NCBI GenBank assembly: GCA_004553625.1
Contig: SFKX01000014.1
Coordinates: 77,170 to 141,169 of the forward strand
Direction: 5' to 3'
Source of the DNA: Clostridiales bacterium
GTDB taxonomy: Bacteria > Bacillota_A > Clostridia > Oscillospirales > Oscillospiraceae
Length of the DNA stretch: 64,000 nt
The notes under the pieces are model-generated. The model searched no databases, was not told the origin of the DNA, and saw only the letters and a program-made list of their open reading frames with translations. Numbering within the stretch: position 1 is the stretch's first letter; every line of letters begins with the position of its first letter. Shown piece by piece: positions 8,068 to 16,149 of the stretch. A program made the position numbers and the translations under genes.

Positions 8068-8589
8068 TCATTTGAAAACCGAGGCGTTCTTCACAAAGTA
8101 TTCGATGCCCGAATACACCGTCGTCGCAAGCACGACTATCCAGCAGGCCGTGACCGTCCACTCCGGCACGGGCAGCATGAGCAGGATGAAGCAGACCATC
8201 GTCGAGGCTGTCTTGATCTTCCCGGACCAGGCCGCCGCGATGACCTTGCCGCCCTCCACGGCGACGAGCCGCAGCCCCGTCACGGCGAGCTCGCGCGCCA
8301 CAACGATGATGGCCACCCATGCCGGAAACAGCCCCGTATCCACAAACACCAGCATGACAGAGATGACCAACAGCTTGTCCGCCAGAGGGTCCAGAAACTT
8401 CCCGAAGTTCGAGACCTGATTGCAGTGCCGCGCTATATAGCCGTCCACGAAGTCCGATGCCGAGGCTATGACGAACACCGCGAGCGCGCAGTACATGTGC
8501 CATTCAAAATCGAGGTACATCAGCACGATGACCACGGGTATGAGCAGCACCCTAAGAATGGTTATCTTGCTTGCCGTTGTGAGCTTCAT
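8068..8589 (-). CDS. pgsA: CDP-diacylglycerol--glycerol-3-phosphate 3-phosphatidyltransferase
   Basis: Makes phosphatidylglycerol phosphate, the committed step to phosphatidylglycerol and cardiolipin, in the membrane. At 173 residues it has the usual size. The CDP-alcohol phosphatidyltransferase signature D-x2-DG-x2-AR-x8-G-x3-D-x3-D is complete in SDFVDGYIARH and NFGKFLDPLADK. Hydrophobic helices cover most of the rest. The first codons overlap the end of rimO by four bases (ATGA). The rimO-pgsA neighbourhood is common in Firmicutes, which supports the assignment. Confidence 0.95.
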   Translation of the reverse strand: MKLTTASKITILRVLLIPVVIVLMYLDFEWHMYCALAVFVIASASDFVDGYIARHCNQVSNFGKFLDPLADKLLVISVMLVFVDTGLFPAWVAIIVVARELAVTGLRLVAVEGGKVIAAAWSGKIKTASTMVCFILLMLPVPEWTVTACWIVVLATTVYSGIEYFVKNASVFK

Positions 8590-9896
8590 ACGATCCTCCC
8601 TCTGAGCAGCCCGTCCTCGGCGCTCTCTACCCGTATCCTGACGATGTCTCCCGGCTTACATTCGCCCTCTATGACCGCGCCGCCGTCTATGCCCGGTGAA
8701 TCGAACCAGCACCTGCCCAGCATCTCCCCGCTCTCCGGGTCTGTACCGTCGCAGATAGCCTCGACCTCTCTGCCGACAAGCGAGGCCTCCCACTCGTCCA
8801 TGACCTCGGCCTGGAGCCGCTCGACCAACGCGGCGCGCTCCATGGCAACGTCCTTTTCCGGGTATTCCATCCTTGCCGCCGGCGTGCCGTCCTCGGGAGA
8901 GAAGGGGAACACCCCTGCCCGCTCTATCTTCGCCTCGCGCAGGAACTCGCAGAGCTCCTCGAATTCGGCTTCGCCCTCGCCGGGCAGTCCGGTTATGAGG
9001 CTCGTCCGGAGCACTATCCCCGGTATGCGCTCGCGCAGCCTTTTGAACAGCGCCCTTATGCTCGCGCCCGTATCCCGCCGGTTCATGCGTTTGAGGATGC
9101 GGTCGTCTATGTGCTGGATCGGTATATCGATGTATTTGACTATCTTCTCCTCCGTGGCGATGACCTCTATGAGTTCTTCGTCCAGCTCGTGGGGGTAGAG
9201 GTAGTGCAGGCGTATCCAGCGCAGGCCGTCGATCTTGCAGAGCTCGCGCAGGAGCATGGAAAGGCTCGGCTTCCCATAGATGTCGAAGCCGTAATGCGTC
9301 AGGTCCTGGGCGACCAGGATGAGCTCCTTATACCCCCGCTCCGCCAGAGCGCGGGCCTCTTCGAGTATCTTTTCCATGGGCCTCGAGCGGAAGCGGCCGC
9401 GAATCTTCGGGATGAGGCAGTAGGAGCAGTGGTTGTCGCAGCCGTCTGCTATGAGCAGATAGGCCCATACCTCCCCGGTGCTCACGATCCGCCCGGTCTC
9501 AGACACCGCCGCGCAGTTGTCGCCTATGATAACCGGCGTCTCGCCACGCACGGCGCCCTCCAGCGCCGTTACGACCTCGTCGTAGCTGCCGGCGCCGATG
9601 ACGGCGTCCACCTCGGGCATCTCCTCGATTATCTCGGCCCTGTAGAGCTCCGAGAGGCAGCCCGCGACGACGAGCCACTTGAGTCTGCCCGTCTCTTTGA
9701 GCTGAGCCGTCTCGAGGATGGTGTTTATGGCCTCCTGCTTTGCGTCCTCTATGAAGGCGCAGGTGTTTATGACGATGGCCTCGGCCTCGGTCTCGTCGTT
9801 CGTGAGCTCAAAGCCCGCGTCCGCGAGCTTTTTGAGCATCTGCTCCGAGGCTATCCGGTTCTTCGGGCAGCCCAGTGATATCATCCCGACCTTCAT
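8586..9896 (-). CDS. rimO: Ribosomal protein S12 methylthiotransferase RimO
   Basis: A radical SAM enzyme that adds a methylthio group to the conserved Asp of ribosomal protein S12. The N-terminal UPF0004 domain opens with GMISLGCPKNRIASE. The SAM-binding 4Fe-4S motif is CDNHCSYCLIPKIRG near residues 145-160. A TRAM RNA/protein-binding domain (from VGREVEAICDG) ends the protein. Length is 436 residues, as usual. ATG at 9896 is chosen over the in-frame GTG-type start further up because it gives MKVGMISLG, the family N terminus, overlaps the recX stop (ATGA) and has GGGAG upstream. Confidence 0.95.
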   Translation of the reverse strand: MKVGMISLGCPKNRIASEQMLKKLADAGFELTNDETEAEAIVINTCAFIEDAKQEAINTILETAQLKETGRLKWLVVAGCLSELYRAEIIEEMPEVDAVIGAGSYDEVVTALEGAVRGETPVIIGDNCAAVSETGRIVSTGEVWAYLLIADGCDNHCSYCLIPKIRGRFRSRPMEKILEEARALAERGYKELILVAQDLTHYGFDIYGKPSLSMLLRELCKIDGLRWIRLHYLYPHELDEELIEVIATEEKIVKYIDIPIQHIDDRILKRMNRRDTGASIRALFKRLRERIPGIVLRTSLITGLPGEGEAEFEELCEFLREAKIERAGVFPFSPEDGTPAARMEYPEKDVAMERAALVERLQAEVMDEWEASLVGREVEAICDGTDPESGEMLGRCWFDSPGIDGGAVIEGECKPGDIVRIRVESAEDGLLRGRIV

Positions 9897-10360
9897 TCGT
9901 ACAACTCCCATCCCTTGCTCAACCTGGCTGCGGCCTCGCGCACCTCATCCCAGGCAAAGCCGCGCCGCACGAGATACGCGCAGGCCCGTCTGAGCTCGTC
10001 GCCCTCCGGGGCTTTTCCGCGCAGCCTCGTCTCCAGCAGCCTGTATAAGGTCTCCGTTTGGTCGGGCAGCTCCTCCAGCGCCGCGTCCCAGAGCTCGCGC
10101 GGCACGCGCCGCCGGCGCAGCTCCTCGCGTATCCTCTGCCTGCCGCAGCCCTTTGCCGCGTAGTGCCGCACGACCATGCCCGCGTAGTTCTCATCGTTCA
10201 CGAAGCCGAGCTCCGCCATGCGCTCCGCAGCCTGCTCCGCCGCCTCCGGCTCCTCGCCCTTTTCGGCCAGCTTCGCCGCCAGTTCCGCCTTCGAGTAGTC
10301 CCGGCGCTCCAGCAGCCGCAGCGCGCGCGCCTTCGCCCGCTCGAGCGGCGTCTCAGCCAT
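9893..10360 (-). CDS. recX: Regulatory protein RecX
   Basis: A 155-residue RecX protein, which binds RecA filaments and limits recombinase activity. It contains the typical three-helix repeats: LERRDYSKAELAAKL, then FVNDENYAGMVV followed by GCGRQRIREELRRR, and YLVRRGFAWDEV near the end. Its ATG lies eight bases inside the 3' end of recA, so the two are coupled, as in many bacteria. The rimO start overlaps its stop codon. Confidence 0.93.
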   Translation of the reverse strand: MAETPLERAKARALRLLERRDYSKAELAAKLAEKGEEPEAAEQAAERMAELGFVNDENYAGMVVRHYAAKGCGRQRIREELRRRRVPRELWDAALEELPDQTETLYRLLETRLRGKAPEGDELRRACAYLVRRGFAWDEVREAAARLSKGWELYE

Positions 10361-11459
10361 CGAAATCGTCCGCCGAGATGTCCACCGCGCGGCCCGCGGC
10401 TATGGCCGCCTTCCTGGCCTGCGGCGTCATCAGCTTGTGCGCGTTCTCGCGTATCTGGGCCTCGAGCTTTGCCATGACCTCCGGGTTCTGCTCCAGGTAC
10501 TCGCGCACGTTGTCCCGGCCCTGGATGCGCGTGTCGCCCACCGTGAACCAGGCCCCGCCCTTGTCTATGAGCTCCAGCTTCACCGCAAGGTCGATGATCT
10601 CACCCACCTTCGAGATGCCCTGGCCGTAGATGATGTCGAACTCCGCCTCTTTGAAGGGGGGCGCGACCTTGTTCTTTATGACCTTCGCCCGGGTCCGGTT
10701 TCCGATCATCTCGGAGCCGTTCTTGAGGGTCTCTATCCTGCGCATATCTATCCTCACGCTGGAGAAATACTTGAGCGCGCGCCCGCCCGGCGTGGTCTCC
10801 GGGTTGCCGTACATGACGCCGATCTTCTCGCGCAGCTGGTTTATGAAGATGACGATGCAGCCCGTCTTGGACACGACGCCCGCCAGCTTCCTGAGCGCCT
10901 GACTCATGAGCCGCGCCACGACGCCGACGGAGCTCTCGCCCATCTCGCCCTCGAGCTCGCTGCGCGGCAGCAGCGCCGCGACGGAGTCTATGACGACGAC
11001 GTCCAGCGCCCCCGAGCGCACCAGCTGCTCGGTTATCTCGAGCGCCTGCTCGCCGGTATCCGGCTGGGAGATGAGCAGGTTGTCTATGTCCACGCCCAGG
11101 GCCCGCGCATACGCCGGCTCCAGCGCGTGCTCTACGTCGATGTACGCGGCCTCGCCGCCCTCCTTCTGGGCCGAGGCCACAACGTGCAGCGCCAGCGTCG
11201 TCTTGCCGCAGCTCTCGGGGCCGTAGATCTCAACGATCCTGCCGCGCGGCACTCCGCCTATGCCCAGCGCCAGGTCCAGCGAGAGTGAGCCCGTAGAGAT
11301 CGCCTCGACGTTCACGGGGATATCGTCGCCCAGGCGCATGATCGCGCCCTTGCCGTAGTTTTTCTCTATCTGCGCTATCGCGGTCTCGAGCGCCTTTTTC
11401 TTGTCGGAAGCGGCGGTCACAGGGACCGCATAGGCCGTGGATTTTTTCTTCTCTGCCAT
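10353..11459 (-). CDS. recA: Recombinase RecA
   Basis: The DNA strand-exchange ATPase of homologous recombination and the SOS co-protease, 368 residues. Walker A is GPESCGKTT (Cys instead of the common Ser). Other hallmarks are IDVEHALEPAYARALGVD, VVIDSVAALLPRSELEGE and the L2 region with INQLREKIGVMYGNPETTPGG. ATG at 11459 (MAEKKKSTAY) follows GAGGTG. The reading frame stays open further upstream, but that extension overlaps prmC and is not RecA-like. It lies 29 bases after prmC inside the long operon. No Firmicutes LexA (Cheo) box was found just upstream. Confidence 0.98.
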   Translation of the reverse strand: MAEKKKSTAYAVPVTAASDKKKALETAIAQIEKNYGKGAIMRLGDDIPVNVEAISTGSLSLDLALGIGGVPRGRIVEIYGPESCGKTTLALHVVASAQKEGGEAAYIDVEHALEPAYARALGVDIDNLLISQPDTGEQALEITEQLVRSGALDVVVIDSVAALLPRSELEGEMGESSVGVVARLMSQALRKLAGVVSKTGCIVIFINQLREKIGVMYGNPETTPGGRALKYFSSVRIDMRRIETLKNGSEMIGNRTRAKVIKNKVAPPFKEAEFDIIYGQGISKVGEIIDLAVKLELIDKGGAWFTVGDTRIQGRDNVREYLEQNPEVMAKLEAQIRENAHKLMTPQARKAAIAAGRAVDISADDFDG

Positions 11460-11488
11460 ATTTGCACCTCGATCTATAATGTTTCCGT

Positions 11489-12346
11489 TCAGGCGCGGGC
11501 GGTCACTACCCGCTCCACGCCCCTGGTGTCTTTGATGGACTGCGCGTCGTGCAGGCCGGCCATGCGCATGAGGTCCTTGACGTCCCCGGCCTGGTCCTCT
11601 CCGACTTCGAACATCAGCATCCCGCCCTGGCGGATTACGCCCTTCCAATTCTTGAGTATCGCCCGGTAGAAGTCCAGCCCGTCGTCGCCGCCGTCCAGCG
11701 CCCAGACCGGCTCGTAGTCCCGCACGGAGGGGTCCAGCGTCAGTATGTCGAAGGTCGGTATATACGGCGGGTTCGAGACCACCAGGTCAAAGCTCCCCGT
11801 CATGATGGGCGGGGCCTTCGTCACGTCCGCCAGCATGAAGCTCACCCGGCCTTCCAGGCCGTTGCGGTTCACGTTGTGCCGGCTCACGTCCATCGCCTCC
11901 GGGCTCACGTCCGAGAGGACCACCCGCGTCTGCGGAAGGGCGTTGGCTATGGCGCAGCCTATGCAGCCGGAACCGCTGCACAGGTCCAGGACGCGGGCGT
12001 CCATCTTCCGCCCGTGCAGCCAGTTTATCGCCGTTTCAGCCAGGACCTCCGTGTCCACTCTCGGTATGAGCACCGCGGGCGAGACCTCCATCGGCAGGCC
12101 CCGGAACTCCCAAACTCCCGTTATATAGGCCACGGGCTCGCCTGCCAGGCGGCGCTTCAGCATCGACTCCGCGCGTTTTTCCACCTCGTCCGTCGCGTAA
12201 AAGCGCATGTCCCGCAGGAGCTTTTCCGTTGTTTTTCCTGCAGCGGTAGCCGTTATGAGCTTGCCCTCAAGCTCCGCCGCCTCTATTCCGGCCTCGCGCA
12301 GCCGGTTGCGCACCGCTATATAAAGCTCGCTGTATGTCCGCGGCAT
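11489..12346 (-). CDS. prmC: Peptide chain release factor N5-glutamine methyltransferase PrmC
   Basis: Methylates the GGQ glutamine of release factors RF1 and RF2. The protein has 285 residues, as usual. It has a helical N-terminal substrate-binding domain (to about 80) and a class I SAM methyltransferase domain. Key motifs are VLDLCSGSGCIGCAIA (SAM binding) and VSNPPYIP (the NPPY catalytic motif). In many Firmicutes prmC lies beside prfA; here it follows a DUF1385 gene, and DUF1385-prmC-prfA is a known neighbourhood, but prfA is absent from this site. The start ATG has GGGGATGGGG upstream. Confidence 0.95.
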   Translation of the reverse strand: MPRTYSELYIAVRNRLREAGIEAAELEGKLITATAAGKTTEKLLRDMRFYATDEVEKRAESMLKRRLAGEPVAYITGVWEFRGLPMEVSPAVLIPRVDTEVLAETAINWLHGRKMDARVLDLCSGSGCIGCAIANALPQTRVVLSDVSPEAMDVSRHNVNRNGLEGRVSFMLADVTKAPPIMTGSFDLVVSNPPYIPTFDILTLDPSVRDYEPVWALDGGDDGLDFYRAILKNWKGVIRQGGMLMFEVGEDQAGDVKDLMRMAGLHDAQSIKDTRGVERVVTARA

Positions 12347-12366
12347 GTCCCCATCCCCTTTCGCCC

Positions 12367-13320
12367 TTACCAGGCGTCTTTACCTTTTTCCTCGGGTATA
12401 ACGAGCTCCAGCGCCCGTATCGCGCACTCTATCATGCCGTCGTCCGGCTCGTTCGTGGTCAGGTGCTGCAGCTGCTTGCCCGGCCAGGTGAAAATGCGCG
12501 AGACTATGTTCCGGTCGTGCCGCCCGGCCCAGCGGTTCAGCTCGTACGCCACGCACACGATCACCGGCAAAAGCAGCAGTCTGAGCGCAAAACGCAGCAG
12601 CGTGTTGTCTATCTGTATCAGCAGGCCCACAAAGATACCCAGCACGATGACCACCAGTAGGAAGCTCGTCCCGCACCTCGGGTGGAAGCGGCTCTGCGGC
12701 CGGACGTTCTCCACCGTCAGCGGCAGGCCTTTCTCATAGCAGAAGATCGTCTTGTGCTCTGCGCCGTGGTAGGCAAAGAGCCGCTTCATGTCCTTCATCC
12801 GCGAGCAGAGCCACAGGTACACGAGAAATATTACTATCTTTATCGCGCCTTCCAGCAGACTGCGCAGCGTATAATGTCCCTCGACCCCAGGGATGAAGCC
12901 CGCTATGAAGGTCGGCAAAAACAAAAACAGCGCCACCGCAAGGCACACGCCCAGAAAGGCCGCAAAGCCTATTATCGCCTTTTCCGCCTTCTCGCTGCCC
13001 AGCTTCTTTTCGAGCCACAGGTCGAACTTCGTCGGCTCCTCCTGCTCGTCCTCGGGCAGGAGGCTCGCCGAGTATGACAGCGCCTTCATGCCCTTGAGCA
13101 TCGAATCCGCAAAGGTCACGAGCCCGCGTATGAAGGGCCAGCCCAGCGCCGGATGTCTGTCCTTTATGAGCCGGAGCGGCTCGACCTTCTCCGTCAACCC
13201 GTCCTTTGTCCGGCACACGATGGCCTGCTTGTCCGGCCCACGCATCATGATGCCCTCTATAAGCGCCTGCCCGCCTATCATCGTGCGGAAGCAGACATTT
13301 TCATTGTTTTTCTCTGACAT
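12367..13320 (-). CDS. DUF1385 family membrane protein (YqhQ-like)
   Basis: A 317-residue membrane protein of the DUF1385 family. The N terminus carries TMIGGQALIEGIMMRGP, the family signature, and the middle carries FAYHGAEHKTIFCYE and SRFHPRCGTSFL, with conserved His and Cys residues that could bind metal. About four helices are visible at 118-142, 155-170, 215-235 and 240-262. No molecular function is established for the family. It lies twelve bases after the histidine kinase stop and twenty before prmC, so it is cotranscribed with both. Confidence 0.88.
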   Translation of the reverse strand: MSEKNNENVCFRTMIGGQALIEGIMMRGPDKQAIVCRTKDGLTEKVEPLRLIKDRHPALGWPFIRGLVTFADSMLKGMKALSYSASLLPEDEQEEPTKFDLWLEKKLGSEKAEKAIIGFAAFLGVCLAVALFLFLPTFIAGFIPGVEGHYTLRSLLEGAIKIVIFLVYLWLCSRMKDMKRLFAYHGAEHKTIFCYEKGLPLTVENVRPQSRFHPRCGTSFLLVVIVLGIFVGLLIQIDNTLLRFALRLLLLPVIVCVAYELNRWAGRHDRNIVSRIFTWPGKQLQHLTTNEPDDGMIECAIRALELVIPEEKGKDAW

Positions 13321-13332
13321 TTTTACCTCGTA

Positions 13333-14406
13333 TCACTGAGTTTTAACCGGCAGCTCCACCGTCACCAGTCCGCCGCCGTCCTCGCAGTTGCCGACCGTCA
13401 GCCGGCCCCTGTGCCTTGTTACTATCTCGTCGCACACGGCCAGGCCTATCCCGCTGCCGCGCTCCTTGCCCCGGCCCTTGTAGAACCGTTCCTTCACGTG
13501 GGGCAGGTCCTCATCCGCAAAGCCCGGGCCGTGGTCCCGCACCATCACCTTCACATATTCGCCCTCGTTCTTTGCCGAGAGCTCTATCCGCTTGCCGCGT
13601 TTGCCGTATTTCGCCGCGTTGTCCAGTATGTTCAGCAGCACCTGCTTGAGCCGTGCCGGATCTCCCGTGACGGGAAGCAGCGGTTCCTCCGGCGTCTCAT
13701 AGATGAGCTCAAGGCCGTCGTGCTTGAGCAGCTCCCCATAGGTGAAGGCGACCTCCTCCAACAGCAGCTCCAGCTCTACCTCCTCCAGATTGAGCGTGAA
13801 CCTGCCGTCCCGAAGTCGCGTGAACTCCAGGAGCTCTTCCACCATGCCCGTCAGCCTGCCGGCCTCCGCGGAGATTATCTCAACGCCCCTTCTCGAGTCT
13901 CCCTGGATCGCCTCGTCGAACATCAGCGTCTCGCTCCAGCCTGTTATCGCCGTGAGCGGCGTCCTCAGCTCGTGCGACACTGAGGAGATGAACTCGGACT
14001 GGGTCCTGCCGGCCTCGCCTATCTTTACGGACATGTCGTTGAACGCATCCACGAACCGGCCGATCTCGTCGTCCCGGAGCTTTTCCGCGAGCGAGCCGTA
14101 GCTGCCGTCCGCGATGCGGCGCGCGGTATCTCCCAGGCCGAGGATGGGGCTCGTGACCCTCTCCCTGAACCAGAGGTTGGAAAACAGCAGCAGCGCCACC
14201 GCGCAGCCGGCGAATATCCCCGCCCAGCCCGCTTCGCCGCAGAGCCCCATAACCAGCGTCAGCAGGACGCAGACGACGCCCGCGCAGCTCGCTATCAGCC
14301 AGACTCCCTTCAGGCCCTTTAGCGTTTCCGGGCGTTCTCCCCCGGCGAAGCGCTTCACCGCGGCCAGCGCCCTGGCCGCAAGGCCCGGCTTGTTCTTGTC
14401 CTCCAT
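13333..14406 (-). CDS. Sensor histidine kinase (PhoR/SasA type)
   Basis: A 357-residue membrane sensor kinase. Two closely spaced helices (about 30-70) leave almost no extracytoplasmic sensing domain. A HAMP linker (VTSPILGLGDTARRIADGSYG), HisKA with SHELRTPLT (phosphorylated His) and the HATPase domain follow (NILDNAAKYG; DHGPGFADED; GSGIGLAV). It partners the OmpR-type regulator just upstream; stop and start are two bases apart. ATG at 14406 is preferred, though a GTG at 14421 is possible. With so little outside sequence it may sense the membrane itself or a partner. The DUF1385-recA operon follows. Confidence 0.92.
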   Translation of the reverse strand: MEDKNKPGLAARALAAVKRFAGGERPETLKGLKGVWLIASCAGVVCVLLTLVMGLCGEAGWAGIFAGCAVALLLFSNLWFRERVTSPILGLGDTARRIADGSYGSLAEKLRDDEIGRFVDAFNDMSVKIGEAGRTQSEFISSVSHELRTPLTAITGWSETLMFDEAIQGDSRRGVEIISAEAGRLTGMVEELLEFTRLRDGRFTLNLEEVELELLLEEVAFTYGELLKHDGLELIYETPEEPLLPVTGDPARLKQVLLNILDNAAKYGKRGKRIELSAKNEGEYVKVMVRDHGPGFADEDLPHVKERFYKGRGKERGSGIGLAVCDEIVTRHRGRLTVGNCEDGGGLVTVELPVKTQ

Positions 14407-14408
14407 GC

Positions 14409-15095
14409 TCAGGAGCCCCACTTATAGCCGTAGCCCCAGATGGTAGTGATGAACTCCGGCGCCGTCGGCGTGTCCTCGATTTTTATCCTAAGTCTGCGGA
14501 TATTCACATCGACTATTTTGAGTTCGCCCTTGTAGTCCGCGCCCCAGACGCTCTCGAGTATGTCCTCCCGCGAGAGAGCCTTGCCCGGGTTTTCCATGAA
14601 GAGCTTCATGATGGAATACTCCGTCTGCGTCAGCTTCACCCGCTGGCCGTTTTTATCCAGGGTCCTGTTTCTGGAGTTGAGGACAAAGGGTCCGCTCTCC
14701 AGCTCCGGCTCTTCATCTTCCTCAACTGAGCCGAGGCGGCGGTAGAGCGCGTCCACTCTTGCCAGGAGCTCCGCGGGGGAGAAGGGTTTGGTGACATAGT
14801 CGTCCGCACCTGTCATTAGGCCCGTGACCTTATCCATCTCCTGGCCGAGCGCCGTCAGCATGATTATTCCCATCTTCGAGCCGGAGGCCCGGATGCTGCG
14901 GCAGATCTCAAAGCCGTCTATATCCGGGAGCATGACGTCCAGCAGGGCGAGGCCGATGTCATCGTGCTCCGAGAGCAGGCGAAGCGCCTCCTCCCCCGTA
15001 GCCGCTTCGACGGGCTCGTAACCCGAGCGCCGGAGATTGATGACGACAAAACTGCGGATGCCGGCTTCATCCTCGAGCACCAGTATCTTTTTCAT
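14409..15095 (-). CDS. OmpR/PhoB-family response regulator
   Basis: A 228-residue DNA-binding response regulator. The receiver has the acidic pair in VLEDEAG, the phosphoacceptor Asp in ALLDVMLPDIDG, a Thr in MLTALG and the Lys in VTKPFSP. The C-terminal winged helix shows LTQTEYSIMKLFMENPGKALSREDI in two parts and ends with the family motif IWGYGYKWG. All catalytic residues are present, unlike in Spo0A. ATG at 15095 has AAAGGAG about ten bases upstream. It heads the eleven-gene minus-strand run and is paired with the kinase that follows. Confidence 0.93.
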   Translation of the reverse strand: MKKILVLEDEAGIRSFVVINLRRSGYEPVEAATGEEALRLLSEHDDIGLALLDVMLPDIDGFEICRSIRASGSKMGIIMLTALGQEMDKVTGLMTGADDYVTKPFSPAELLARVDALYRRLGSVEEDEEPELESGPFVLNSRNRTLDKNGQRVKLTQTEYSIMKLFMENPGKALSREDILESVWGADYKGELKIVDVNIRRLRIKIEDTPTAPEFITTIWGYGYKWGS

Positions 15096-15148
15096 GCCGC
15101 CCACGCTCCTTTCGCATGTCTTTTTATGCTCTGCAAAAACGCTTTAAT

Positions 15149-15160
15149 ATTATAACACAT
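15149..15160 (-). promoter_or_regulatory. Extended -10 promoter of the two-component/recA operon
   Basis: On the minus strand a perfect TATAAT (15154-15149) is preceded by TGT, an extended -10. No good -35 is seen, which fits that promoter class. Confidence 0.5.
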
Positions 15161-15260
15161 GAATTACAATAGTGGTAGCATCAGATTACAAAATGTAGTA
15201 TAATTTGAGTCGAAGCGGAGAAAATTCGGGAAAATGCACTATCGGGAGGTCAAGTTCGGC

Positions 15261-15827
15261 ATGCTTATTTTCTATACGGCGACGGACGGACTGGACGCCG
15301 GGCGAGCCCGCTGCCGCGGCCGCGTCCCGACGGGCGAGAGCGCCCTGGCCTATTCCCTGCTGCTGTACGCGTTGGAGCAGCGGCACGGCGTGCGAGAGCT
15401 CCCGGAGCTGGGCGTGACGCCCGGCGGAAAGCCGTACTTCCCCTCCCGGCCGGACTGGCACTTTTCGCTCAGTCACACCCGCGGCCTTGTGCTCGTGGCG
15501 GTGTCGGACCGGCCTGTGGGCGCGGACGCCCAGGTGAAGGACGGGCGCGCGGAACGCCTGACGGGAAAGCTCATGTCCCCGGGGGAGAGGGCGGAGTTCG
15601 ACTTTTATGAGCTCTGGTGCCTGCGCGAATCCGTCTACAAGCTGCGCGGCTGCGGAGACCTCCGCACCATGCGCTTTTCGCGCAGGGACGGCGCGGTGCT
15701 TGCGCCGGAGCCCGGGATATACTGCCGCAGCTGGTCGCTGCCTGGCCACGCCCTGGCCGCCGCAGACTTTGACGGGCTCCTGCCCGAGGCCCCGGTAGAG
15801 GTCCCGCCGGACAAAATCTGTACTTGA
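15261..15827 (+). CDS. 4'-phosphopantetheinyl transferase (Sfp type)
   Basis: Transfers phosphopantetheine from CoA to carrier proteins. The 188-residue protein carries the Sfp motifs HFSLSHTRG, VGADAQ and ELWCLRESVYKLRG. In the metal-binding D-x-E motif the second acid is Gln (Asp-Ala-Gln), a variant known in part of the family; the KE of the last motif is Arg-Glu. No fatty-acid, polyketide or peptide synthesis genes are nearby, so the carrier protein cannot be inferred. ATG at 15261 with GGAGG eleven bases upstream is preferred over the in-frame ATG at 15234, because it gives the shorter family-like N terminus. Confidence 0.82.
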   Translation: MLIFYTATDGLDAGRARCRGRVPTGESALAYSLLLYALEQRHGVRELPELGVTPGGKPYFPSRPDWHFSLSHTRGLVLVAVSDRPVGADAQVKDGRAERLTGKLMSPGERAEFDFYELWCLRESVYKLRGCGDLRTMRFSRRDGAVLAPEPGIYCRSWSLPGHALAAADFDGLLPEAPVEVPPDKICT

Positions 15828-15852
15828 AAAGCGGCCCCGCTTGGGCTATAAT
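15824..15852 (+). promoter_or_regulatory. Strong sigma-A promoter of tRNA-Leu
   Basis: TTGAAA (15824-15829), 17-base spacer, TATAAT (15847-15852), ten bases before the tRNA. The -35 overlaps the stop codon of the transferase gene. Confidence 0.85.
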
Positions 15853-15862
15853 TATAGACCAC

Positions 15863-15947
15863 GCCGGTGTGGCGAAACTGGCAGACGCACCGCACTCAAA
15901 ATGCGGCGGAGTGATCCATGCCGGTTCGAGTCCGGCCACCGGCACCA
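15863..15947 (+). tRNA. tRNA-Leu (anticodon CAA)
   Basis: A complete type II tRNA. The acceptor stem GCCGGTG pairs with CACCGGC, followed by A and an encoded CCA. The anticodon stem CCGCA/TGCGG holds the loop CTCAAAA, with CAA at 15897-15899, which reads UUG. A long variable arm and the TTCGAGT T-loop are present. It is the only tRNA gene visible in the window and has its own promoter and terminator. Confidence 0.96.
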
Positions 15948-15948
15948 C

Positions 15949-15986
15949 GTCGGAGCAAGCTCTGTATCGCTTGCTCCGACTTTTTT
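15949..15986 (+). terminator. Terminator of tRNA-Leu
   Basis: A 12-bp perfect stem (15949-15960 with 15969-15980) is followed by six T, starting two bases after the CCA end. Confidence 0.92.
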
Positions 15987-16020
15987 GCTGCTGCATCTAT
16001 ACTGCTGCGATATCCATAGA

Positions 16021-16055
16021 GACCCGGCGCTTTCCTTTGAAAGCGCCGGGTCTTT
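16021..16055 (+). terminator. Second terminator-like hairpin downstream of tRNA-Leu
   Basis: A perfect 14-bp stem (16021-16034 with 16038-16051) with a tight loop is followed by TTTT. It stands about 35 bases after the first terminator, so read-through transcripts would be stopped again. The 16056-16149 stretch holds no other feature that I can see. Confidence 0.6.
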
Positions 16056-16149
16056 TGTCCGCGCCAAAACTTACTTCGCCGCCCATCCTCCGGGCGGGCG
16101 GTTCTTTATGTCTTGCCTCCGTTCCATCCAAGGTGCGGAGCCGGCGCGC

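Noticed and set aside
11460..11488. Separate recA promoter with LexA (Cheo) box
   Set aside because: Only a weak TATAG-like sequence is present in the 29-base gap, and there is no GAAC-N4-GTTC dyad.
10353..11648. Longer RecA starting inside prmC
   Set aside because: The extra 63 residues are an antisense-free frame of prmC without RecA similarity; ATG at 11459 has GAGGTG and the family N terminus.
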